Assembly (NCBI GenBank): GCA_045597205.1
Contig: JAZODT010000071.1
Location: forward strand, 1-31,783
Direction: 5' to 3'
DNA length: 31,783 bases
DNA from: UMGS755 sp045597205
GTDB lineage: Bacteria; Bacillota; Clostridia; UBA1381; UBA9506
Shown here in pieces: positions 23,961 to 30,105 of this stretch. The notes under the pieces are model-generated. The model searched no databases. It was given only the letters and a program-made list of their open reading frames with translations, and was not told the origin of the DNA. The translations under genes were made by a program, and so were the position numbers. Each line of letters starts with the position of its first letter. Position 1 is the stretch's first letter.

Positions 23961-24839
23961 TTATACTTTTTCTTCTATGTTAATACGTTTCATTTTCAAA
24001 TAAAATTCTCTATATTGTTTTGGTGTCATGTTTGTATAATCAAAAAAAGCCGATAAAAATCCGCGTGTGGAATTATAGCCAATTTTTTCTCCTATTGCAG
24101 CTATGCTTAATTCATTTTCTTTTAAAAGCTGTTTTGCAAACTGAATTCTCATTTCGGTTTTAATATAACGAAAGGGTTTACCGTAAAGCTCTTTTAATAA
24201 CAATGAAACTCTCTTGCGTGATAAATATAAAGAGCTTGCTAAAAAGTCTAAATCAATGTCTTTTGTAAAATTTTCTGCCAGTAAACGATCAAGTTTATAT
24301 TTCAGTTCTTCGTCATCGGTGATAGTCATATCCTCTGTTAGGTCTTTCAGAGAGTCTGCAATGCAATCGAAGGTGGCAAAGAAAAGTCTTACACACTCGG
24401 CATGCAAACGCTCTTTTAGGCCAAAAGGAGAATTGGCAAATAAACTATGAATCGCTGAAACAGTAGATGCAATTTTTTTGGCGTTAGGAATAATTTTTAT
24501 AGAAAAATCAGAAAAAGCTTTTGCAAAGATTGGGTAAAAATTTTTGCTTGTGTTTCTATGAGTGTCCCGGTTAAAAGAGAGGGGAATACTATAAATTTTT
24601 GTGTTGGGCATAAAGCACGTTTGGTGGTAATAATCGGGTGCAATTAAAGCGGCCTGTCCGGCAGAAATTGCATATTCCTCTTCGTCTAAAGTAATTTTTA
24701 AATTCCCTTGAAAAACATAGAATAATTCATAATAAGGATGAATATGTACAAACGAAGACTTAGGGGGTTCTGAATGTTCGGTTATGGATAAATGACAGGC
24801 GGTGTTCCCTATGTTAAATTTTATGACTTCAGGGTTCAT
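23961..24839 (-). CDS. AraC family transcriptional regulator with cupin sensor domain
   Basis: This is a 292-residue regulator. The N-terminal part is a cupin-like ligand domain (HIHPYYELFYVFQGNLKITLDEEEY, with AISAGQAALIAPDYYHQ), as in sugar- or metabolite-sensing AraC proteins. The C-terminal 100 residues contain the two helix-turn-helix units (DLDFLASSLYLSRKRVSLLLKELYG and SIAAIGEKIGYNSTRGFLSAFF) followed by the signature DYTNMTPKQYREFY. It is divergent from the large secreted protein gene, which it is likely to control. ATG 24839 has AAGGAG 9 nt upstream; the GTG at 24848 is adjacent to that site. Ligand unknown, but histidines in HIHP suggest a glycan- or sugar-type sensor by family habit only. 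Confidence 0.92.
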   Translation of the reverse strand: MNPEVIKFNIGNTACHLSITEHSEPPKSSFVHIHPYYELFYVFQGNLKITLDEEEYAISAGQAALIAPDYYHQTCFMPNTKIYSIPLSFNRDTHRNTSKNFYPIFAKAFSDFSIKIIPNAKKIASTVSAIHSLFANSPFGLKERLHAECVRLFFATFDCIADSLKDLTEDMTITDDEELKYKLDRLLAENFTKDIDLDFLASSLYLSRKRVSLLLKELYGKPFRYIKTEMRIQFAKQLLKENELSIAAIGEKIGYNSTRGFLSAFFDYTNMTPKQYREFYLKMKRINIEEKV

Positions 24840-24923
24840 TTTTTTCACTCCTTAAAATGAAGCGAAATTACCATTTTTTAAATATATTGTCCTCTCGCTT
24901 CACTATGCAGATGGTTTATTTAA

Positions 24924-24932
24924 TGCTATAAT
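24924..24932 (+). promoter_or_regulatory. Extended -10 element facing the secreted-protein gene
   Basis: TGC at 24924-24926 followed by TATAAT at 24927-24932, without a good -35, so it may need an activator. It overlaps the opposite -10, forming the palindrome TATAATTATA at 24927-24936. Confidence 0.4.
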
Positions 24933-24959
24933 TATAACATGTATGTAGAGTAAATTCAA
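24931..24959 (-). promoter_or_regulatory. Promoter of the AraC-type regulator
   Basis: On the minus strand TTGAAT (complement of 24954-24959) and TATAAT (complement of 24931-24936) are 17 bp apart, with TGT just before the -10. The leader to ATG 24839 is about 85 nt and contains both halves of the TGAAGCGA inverted repeat. Confidence 0.6.
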
Positions 24960-25072
24960 TCTTTTTTTCTAATCTTTTATAAGGTACAAAAATTTAATTG
25001 CTTCTAATTTATTTTTTTAATTGGTTTTGCTAAAGAAAATGAAGCGTTTAGCTCATGCCTTTAACAAAGCCT

Positions 25073-25081
25073 TGCTATACA
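25073..25081 (+). promoter_or_regulatory. Proximal extended -10 for the secreted-protein gene
   Basis: TGC followed by TATACA at 25076-25081, 25 nt before the translation start, with no recognisable -35. The candidate operator TGAAGCG at 25040-25046 is just upstream of where a -35 would lie, which would fit activator-dependent transcription. Confidence 0.35.
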
Positions 25082-25105
25082 TATAAATATTAGGAGGGTA
25101 AAATA

Positions 25106-28096
25106 ATGAAAAAAACAATTAAACACATGTTTAAAAGTTCTCTGGCAACGGTGTTGGCATTGGTTATGCTAACGGTTGTAGGGTTGCCGGTGGCTATGGC
25201 CAGCGAGCCGGCAGATGAGGATCTTTTTGCAGCAACGGTGGATTTTGCAAGCATCAGCTTAAATGCAGATGATTATCAGAACGTTATTAAGGATTCCGCT
25301 ACCGGTGCAACCTTGATCCTTAATAAGGAATATAACGCTACGGCCGCGAACGAAATGACCTACACGGTCAACGCAAACGGTGTACAGGCAGATATGAATC
25401 ATTGGAACACTGGTGGCTATATGGCTTACACGTTCCCCGAGGCCTTAACGGGTAAGGTGGCGGTGAGCTTCACACTTAAATATGGGTCCGGTAATTTTGC
25501 GCAGCATCTGTGGGATGATGGCACCGCTGACAGAGTTAGAATGCTCAACAGTGACGGCGATGTTGAAATGCTGTTGAAAGATACGGGGAATACTAGTTCC
25601 GGTATGCACCTGGGCGCAAGTAGCACGGCTGAATGTACTGTTGATGGCTGTGCAGAAAATCATGGTGCAAACAACCTGACAGCAGCCGACCATAATAATA
25701 CAACCGCATTTAAATTCATAATGGATTTTGATGCTGGCACCGTGACCACTCAGTACAAGCCAATCGACGGTGAGTGGACTGACTTTTATGGTTATAATGG
25801 TGGCTATACAACCGCTGCCCATCCCTACACCATGGATCTTGAAAAATCAAAAAATTTAAAAACTATTTACTTCAATTTTGACCCGGGTGCTCAAGGAAAT
25901 TTCCTCGTTTCATACCTTGCAGTGGAACAGCTGGCAGCAGGCGAAGCGGAAGAGGTGCTTTTTAAATCATCAGAGAGCTTTGCAAACATTACCTTAAATG
26001 CAGATAATTATCAAAATGTTGTTATGGACCCTGTTTCCGGTGCAAGCTTGACTTTTATGAGGAATTATACCGGTTCGGACATAATGACCTACACGTTCGG
26101 CACAAGCGGTTTAACAGCAAACATTAATCATTGGAACACAGGTGGCTATATGGCTTACACGTTCCCCGAGGCCTTAACGGGTAAGGTGGCGGTGAGCTTC
26201 TCACTTAGATACGGCGACCTGAACAATCTCGCCGGACATCATTCCCCCCAAGTTTACGATATAGTCAAAATGCTCAACAGCAGCGGTGATGCTGAAATGT
26301 TGCTGAGAGATACGCAGACTAGCAGTTATGGTATGCACCTGGGCGCAGATGGCACGACTTCATGTGCTGTTGCGGGCTGTACCGAAAATCATGGCAATGA
26401 CTACCTGAGATCTTACGATAGTACCGATAGCAGAGCGTTAGATACCAACGATGCGGCCGCCTTTAGATTTGTACTGGATTTTGATGCGGGCACCGTGACC
26501 ACCCAGTATAAACACAAAACAAGCGGTGAATGGACTGACTTTTATGGTTATAGTGGTGGCTATACAACCGCTGCCCATCCTTACACCATGAAACTTGAAC
26601 AGTCAAAGAACTTAAAAACCATTTACTTTAACTTCGACACGAAAGCACAGGGAACATTCCAGCTTTCAGACCTAGCAGTGGAACAGCTGGAAGCAGGCGA
26701 AGAGAAGGTAACGCTTTTTGAGTCCTATGAAAACTTTTTAGACTTTGACTTAAGCACAACAAAAAACACCAATGTTATCACCAATTATGTTTCCGGCGCT
26801 GAGTTGACCTTCGTAAATGACAAAACCAATGGTACCGGAACTTACAGCTTCCCTTATACCGGCGGAACGGTTATTTATGGAACCAGCGGCGTAACGGCTG
26901 CAACCACCGCAAACGGTGGCGCTTCTATGACCTATACGTTCCCTGAGGCGTTAAACGGCCAGGTTGAAGTGAGCTTTACGCTTAAATATGCGAGCAACGA
27001 CTTATGGACTGCGCATCTGTGGGACGCTGGCGGTGACAGAGTTAAAATGCAAAACAGTGCCGGTGGGGCTGAAATGACGGTGACTGATAAGGATTCATAC
27101 AGTGCCGGCATGCACCTGGGTGCAAGCAACATGGCTGAATGTACTGTTGAGGGCTGTACAGAAAATCATGGTACAGACAACCTGACAGGTGGCGACCATA
27201 ATAATACAACCGCCTTTAAATTTTTAATGGATTTTGATGCTGGCACCGTGACCACCCAGTATAAGCCCAACGGTGGTGCATGGACTGACTTTTATGGTTA
27301 TAATGGTGGCTATACAACCGCTGCCCATCCCTACAAAATGGCCCTTTCAACGTCAAATGATTTAAAGAGCCTTTACTTTAACTTTTCACCGAGTGCGGCT
27401 GGATACTTTAACGTTTTAGATCTTGCGGTTAAACAGCTTAAAGTAGGAACGCTGAAGGTTAACTTCCTCTCCAACAATGTTGATGAGAAGCAGGTTGTTC
27501 TTAATTTTGCAACGGCTATGAAAAAGAGCGACTTGGTAAATAAGATTACAGTAAAAGACAGCCAGGGAACCTCTGTTCCTGTAACGGATGTAGCAGTAGC
27601 TGGAACTACCTGTACCGTTACGGCACCCGGTTTGGTTAGAGGAGAAACTTATACTGTTTCTGTAGCAGATACTAAGGATAAGAGCGGTGCAGCTGTTGTA
27701 GCACAGGAAGTTGCTATTAACTTTGTTCCTGATGAACTTAACCTCACCGTAGCCGATGTAAAGATTTATGCACAGAATGCTGGTATTCACGACTTAGATG
27801 CTATCACAGTGTTGCCTGAAGCCTCAACGGCAGTAGATGGTTATGCTGAATTTACCAATCACACCGGTAAGGCTCAAACGGTTAAATTGTTTGTGGCTTA
27901 TTACACCGGCGCAGGCGTTTTAGTTAAAGGAAATGTTGTGTCGAAAACAATTCCTGCATATTCCTCCGACTACCTCCGTTCAGGTCAGATGACTGCATCT
28001 TTCAAGGATTGTGGTGAGGGCGGATATGCAAAGGTATTTGTTTGGAGCAATAACTTAATGCCGATGATCACCACACCTGTAACCTATGGGTTTTAA
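25106..28096 (+). CDS. Large secreted protein: three tandem modules, Ig-like domain and C-terminal domain
   Basis: This 996-residue protein has a classical signal peptide (positive start, hydrophobic LATVLALVMLTVVGLPV, cleavage after AMA at about residue 32). Three repeated modules follow at about 40-284, 285-536 and 537-780. Each has NHWNTGGYMAYTFPEAL or a variant, a GMHLGA segment with an invariant H-x8-C-x4-C-x3-H (H168, C177, C182, H186 in the first), FDAGTVTTQYK and WTDFYGYNGGYTTAAHPY. The modules are beta-rich and recall LamG-like sandwich domains, but I do not recognise the family. Residues 783-868 resemble a bacterial Ig-like (SbsA-type) domain; about 879-996 form a further domain ending FVWSNNLMPM. 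No LPXTG, SLH or lipobox is seen, so it is probably released. AGGAGGG lies upstream of the ATG. Glycan binding is possible but unproven. Confidence 0.88.
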   Translation: MKKTIKHMFKSSLATVLALVMLTVVGLPVAMASEPADEDLFAATVDFASISLNADDYQNVIKDSATGATLILNKEYNATAANEMTYTVNANGVQADMNHWNTGGYMAYTFPEALTGKVAVSFTLKYGSGNFAQHLWDDGTADRVRMLNSDGDVEMLLKDTGNTSSGMHLGASSTAECTVDGCAENHGANNLTAADHNNTTAFKFIMDFDAGTVTTQYKPIDGEWTDFYGYNGGYTTAAHPYTMDLEKSKNLKTIYFNFDPGAQGNFLVSYLAVEQLAAGEAEEVLFKSSESFANITLNADNYQNVVMDPVSGASLTFMRNYTGSDIMTYTFGTSGLTANINHWNTGGYMAYTFPEALTGKVAVSFSLRYGDLNNLAGHHSPQVYDIVKMLNSSGDAEMLLRDTQTSSYGMHLGADGTTSCAVAGCTENHGNDYLRSYDSTDSRALDTNDAAAFRFVLDFDAGTVTTQYKHKTSGEWTDFYGYSGGYTTAAHPYTMKLEQSKNLKTIYFNFDTKAQGTFQLSDLAVEQLEAGEEKVTLFESYENFLDFDLSTTKNTNVITNYVSGAELTFVNDKTNGTGTYSFPYTGGTVIYGTSGVTAATTANGGASMTYTFPEALNGQVEVSFTLKYASNDLWTAHLWDAGGDRVKMQNSAGGAEMTVTDKDSYSAGMHLGASNMAECTVEGCTENHGTDNLTGGDHNNTTAFKFLMDFDAGTVTTQYKPNGGAWTDFYGYNGGYTTAAHPYKMALSTSNDLKSLYFNFSPSAAGYFNVLDLAVKQLKVGTLKVNFLSNNVDEKQVVLNFATAMKKSDLVNKITVKDSQGTSVPVTDVAVAGTTCTVTAPGLVRGETYTVSVADTKDKSGAAVVAQEVAINFVPDELNLTVADVKIYAQNAGIHDLDAITVLPEASTAVDGYAEFTNHTGKAQTVKLFVAYYTGAGVLVKGNVVSKTIPAYSSDYLRSGQMTASFKDCGEGGYAKVFVWSNNLMPMITTPVTYGF

Positions 28097-28119
28097 TTTG
28101 TAAAAAGTATAATTTTTGT

Positions 28120-28154
28120 GTGCCGGGCGGATACTACCGCCCGGCACATTTTGT
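28120..28154 (+). terminator. Rho-independent terminator of the secreted-protein gene
   Basis: GTGCCGGGCGG (28120-28130) pairs perfectly with CCGCCCGGCAC (28137-28147) around ATACTA, followed by ATTTTGTT. It begins 23 nt after the stop codon. Confidence 0.88.
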
Positions 28155-28184
28155 TGTATATATAAAAGCGCCCTTTGCACATGA

Positions 28185-28230
28185 GAGCCTTTGATAAATT
28201 GCATCTGGATTATACAGTTTTTATAAAGTT
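28185..28230. repeat. Repeat module M, copy next to element B
   Basis: A 46-bp stretch beginning GAGCCTTTGATAAATTGCAT and containing GGATTATACAG. It is shared, with substitutions, with 29309-29363 and 29974-30018. Here it directly precedes element B. Confidence 0.6.
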
Positions 28231-28236
28231 TGAGAT

Positions 28237-28418
28237 GTTAGGGACAAAGAAGCCTTCCCCTTGAGGGGAAGGTGGGTTGCAAAGCAACTCGGATGAGGTG
28301 GAAAATAAAAACGATTGCTCTGCAATCTACACCTCACCACCGCCTACGGCGGAGCCTCTCGAAAAGCGAGAAGCCTTAGGTAAACCAAATTTTTTTATAC
28401 CTAACTTGACAAAATCAT
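28237..28418. repeat. Interspersed hairpin repeat, copy B, with module R at its right end
   Basis: This is the only copy with both ends recognisable. The left end is GTTAGGGACAAA (28237-28248) and the right end reads TTTTTTATACCTAAC (28391-28405), an imperfect terminal inverted repeat. Inside are hairpins CCTTCCCC-TTGA-GGGGAAGG (28255-28274), GTTGC-AAA-GCAAC, GATTG-CTCT-GCAATC, CCGCC-TAC-GGCGG and CTCTCG-AAAA-GCGAGA. The right flank TTGACAAAATCAT (28406-28418) is identical to one in copy A. No open reading frame for a transposase exists in it. The stretch 28155-28445 holds only this repeat and module M. Confidence 0.75.
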
Positions 28419-28445
28419 AGTGCAAATATTGTCGAAATTTATAGA

Positions 28446-28474
28446 TTGACATCATTCTGCAATTTATATATAAT
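28446..28474 (+). promoter_or_regulatory. Consensus sigma-A promoter of phd-doc
   Basis: TTGACA at 28446-28451 and TATAAT at 28469-28474, both perfect, with exactly 17 bp between them. A second TATAAT overlaps at 28474-28479. The TATATATAATATAATTTGTAGGATAT stretch downstream contains the likely start (about 28481) and possibly an autoregulatory site for the antitoxin. Confidence 0.8.
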
Positions 28475-28519
28475 ATAATTTGTAGGATATATTTATTGCC
28501 TGAATAATAGGAGGTAATT

Positions 28520-28762
28520 ATGAATATAAATTCTGAAACGATTACTACAATGACAGAAGCAAATCAAAATTTTTCAAAGGTTGCCAAAGTAGCAGAGAGT
28601 AATGGTCAGGCAGTTATATTTAAAAATAATAAACCCAAGTTTTTGCTTATTGATTTAGATTCGAATTCATACTTTGATATAACAGATGATGAGAAAATTG
28701 ATGTAGCAGCAAAGAGAATTATAAACAGATTCAAACCTGCTTTTGAGGAGTTAGCGAAATGA
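28520..28762 (+). CDS. phd: Phd/YefM-type antitoxin
   Basis: This 80-residue protein has the Phd/YefM N-terminal DNA-binding fold: ITTMTEANQNFSKVAKVAESNGQAVIFKNNKPKFLLIDLDS, in which a short strand, a helix and two strands form the dimeric antitoxin domain. The C-terminal tail (DEKIDVAAKRIINRFKPAFEELAK) would wrap the toxin. It is expected to neutralise the adjacent Doc and to repress the shared promoter. AGGAGG lies 6 nt before the ATG. The stop overlaps the doc start by 4 nt (ATGA), which is typical of coupled toxin-antitoxin pairs. Confidence 0.87.
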   Translation: MNINSETITTMTEANQNFSKVAKVAESNGQAVIFKNNKPKFLLIDLDSNSYFDITDDEKIDVAAKRIINRFKPAFEELAK

Positions 28763-29136
28763 TTAAATTGTGCAAAGAAAAGGTTTTGCTTCTCCACAAC
28801 CTTATAGCAGAAGAAACAGGTGGTTCTGTAGGTGTTAGAGATATAGGTCTTTTAGAAAGTGCCTTAAATAATGCATATGCTACCTTTGGCGGAGAAGAAC
28901 TTTATAAAACAAAAGAAGAAAAGGCTGCAGGTCTTGGGTTTTCTTTGATATCCAACCATGCATTTATAGATGGAAACGAAAGAATGGGTGTATATGTTAT
29001 GCTGACTTTTTTGGAAGCAGAGGGAATAAAATTGAACTGCACTAATGCAGATGTTGTTGATTTTGGCTTATCTGTTGCTTCGGGGGATATGAAATATGAT
29101 GAAATTTTAAATTGGATAAATAAGTTTAAAAAATAA
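28759..29136 (+). CDS. doc: Doc-type toxin (Fic fold) with altered motif
   Basis: The 125-residue protein has the size and layout of Doc, which phosphorylates EF-Tu and stops translation. The N-terminal part includes GVRDIGLLESALNNAYATFGG and the Fic-like motif is H67-A-F-I-D71-G-N73-E74-R75-M-G. Doc proteins usually have H-x-F-x-D-x-N-K-R; here Lys is Glu (codon GAA at 28978-28980, one base from AAA). His, Phe, Asp, Asn and Arg are kept. Whether the toxin is active is open. It overlaps phd by 4 nt. It is followed directly by repeat module R. The K-to-E reading is from my memory of the family consensus. Confidence 0.85.
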   Translation: MIKLCKEKVLLLHNLIAEETGGSVGVRDIGLLESALNNAYATFGGEELYKTKEEKAAGLGFSLISNHAFIDGNERMGVYVMLTFLEAEGIKLNCTNADVVDFGLSVASGDMKYDEILNWINKFKK

Positions 29137-29160
29137 TTTTTTGGCTCACTCTTGACACGA
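29137..29160. repeat. Repeat module R, directly after the doc stop codon
   Basis: TTTTTTGGCTCACTCTTGACACGA-like stretch, related to 29936-29960 (TTTTTTGTCCTAACTTAACACGA) and to the right ends of copies A and B. It begins at the first base after the doc stop. A degenerate piece of module M (GTCTATAAAGAATGT) follows at 29161-29175. Confidence 0.5.
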
Positions 29161-29193
29161 GTCTATAAAGAATGTTGAAAAAAGTCGAAACGG

Positions 29194-29316
29194 AAAGCCT
29201 CCCCTGTGTAAGGGGAGGTGGGTTTGCGAAGCAAACTCGGAGGGGTTGTAAATGAATAAAGTAAACAATCCCTCAGTCAGCTACGCTGACAGCTCCCTTT
29301 ACACAAGGGAGCCTCT
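29194..29316. repeat. Interspersed hairpin repeat, copy C (long inverted repeat)
   Basis: The left half (about 29196-29249) and right half (about 29265-29316) are imperfect inverted copies of each other, so the whole can fold as one long hairpin. Alternatively it forms local hairpins: CCTCCCCT/AGGGGAGG (29198-29218), GTTTGC-GAA-GCAAAC (29222-29236), GTCAGC-TAC-GCTGAC (29276-29290) and GCTCCCTT/AAGGGAGC (29292-29312), with GAGGGGTTGT pairing to ACAATCCCTC across the centre. The last hairpin runs into module M. Confidence 0.78.
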
Positions 29317-29363
29317 GATGCTGGCATCTAGATTATACAGCCTTTATAATGAAGAATGTCGAA
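29309..29363. repeat. Repeat module M, copy next to element C
   Basis: Shares GGCATCTAGATTATACAG and TTTATAATGAAGAATGTCGAA with 28185-28230 and 29974-30018. It contains TATAAT at 29345-29350, 17 bp after TGGCAT, so it may act as a weak promoter for the membrane-protein gene that starts at 29387. Confidence 0.6.
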
Positions 29364-29386
29364 TTTTGGCGAAAGGAGAAAACAAA

Positions 29387-29935
29387 ATGAAAGAAAAACT
29401 GATTACAATTTCTTTATACATATTACTTGCAATAATTGTGTGTTCTGTTGGCATTTATTTGCTTTTTACTTTTGCTTTTGATGATATTCTCAACTACTAT
29501 TACGGTGGAGTTTTAAAATATATCTTCATCTTAATTATGGTGATGTTTATTGTTCTACCAATTATTAAATACAGAAAACATCAGAAAAAATGGGTTTTAC
29601 CAACAGTGTTGTGCCTAATGGTGTTGATTACGCCAATATTTAACAATGGTATATTAAAATTCGTTGAGGATGATCTGAGAATGTTTTCGGAGGGAAAGTG
29701 GGAACAGCATAGAAATTTAAGAATTTATATGTTGGATAATTTAGAAACACGTTATTTATATGAGGGGAAAACTGAAGAAAGCGTAAAAGATTTGTTGGGT
29801 GAACCTGATTATGTAACAGGAGAGAATGCTCAACGTTATGAGTATTTTGTAAATCCTGGGTATATAGATCCTATAATATTCTATGTGGAGTTTGAAAATG
29901 GTGTTGTTGTAGAAACTGGGAAATACCACTCATAA
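29387..29935 (+). CDS. Small membrane protein with BamE/SmpA-like C-terminal segment
   Basis: I do not recognise a named family. The 182-residue protein starts with a hydrophobic segment (TISLYILLAIIVCSVGIYLLFTFAF), then YIFILIMVMFIVLPIIKY, a basic loop (RKHQKKW) and a third segment (VLPTVLCLMVLITPIF). The remaining 90 residues are soluble. They include LYEGKTEESVKDLLGEPDYVTGENAQRYEYF and a final IIFYVEFENGVVVE, the spacing seen in BamE/SmpA-type domains (a G-x-T-E-x-V-x-x-L-L-G-x-P motif, then an aromatic strand and a final strand). ATG 29387 has AAAGGAG upstream. An open frame extends back to 29252, but it runs through repeat C and is not credible as coding. Confidence 0.7.
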   Translation: MKEKLITISLYILLAIIVCSVGIYLLFTFAFDDILNYYYGGVLKYIFILIMVMFIVLPIIKYRKHQKKWVLPTVLCLMVLITPIFNNGILKFVEDDLRMFSEGKWEQHRNLRIYMLDNLETRYLYEGKTEESVKDLLGEPDYVTGENAQRYEYFVNPGYIDPIIFYVEFENGVVVETGKYHS

Positions 29936-30018
29936 CTTTTTTGTCCTAACTTAACACGAACTGCACTAAAAAAGACTGGCATCCAGATTATACAGTCTTT
30001 ATAGTAAAGATGTCGAAT
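29936..30018. repeat. Repeat modules R and M without hairpin element (copy D)
   Basis: Module R (29936-29960) begins at the first base after the membrane-protein stop codon, then 13 nt, then module M (29974-30018, GACTGGCATCCAGATTATAC and onward). No hairpin element lies between them, so this looks like an empty or deleted version of the locus seen at copy C. Confidence 0.55.
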
Positions 30019-30105
30019 CCGGTTAAAAGATGATTTTTCGGTGATTTTATTTTCTAAACCGAATTTCATAAAATTATAATTATTTAAAGTTAAAGGAGAA
30101 TTTTT

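Larger units (their letters stand above)
24858..25046. promoter_or_regulatory. Candidate AraC operator set: TGAAGCG repeats
   Basis: The motif TGAAGCGA occurs at 24858-24865, as its exact complement TCGCTTCA at 24895-24902, and again as TGAAGCG at 25040-25046 within the longer AAAATGAAGCG shared with the first site. They lie in the intergenic region between the divergent regulator and secreted-protein genes, one near each gene and one between. Operator function is inferred from position only. Confidence 0.4.

Noticed and set aside
29252..29386. N-terminal extension of the membrane protein
   Set aside because: It is the translation of repeat C and module M, while the ATG at 29387 has a good ribosome binding site and begins a typical membrane segment.
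23793..30018. CRISPR array
   Set aside because: The repeats are few, long, irregularly spaced, differ in composition, and lack uniform spacers or cas genes.
23793..30018. Insertion sequence with transposase
   Set aside because: No transposase-like protein is encoded between the repeat copies; only non-coding elements are present.
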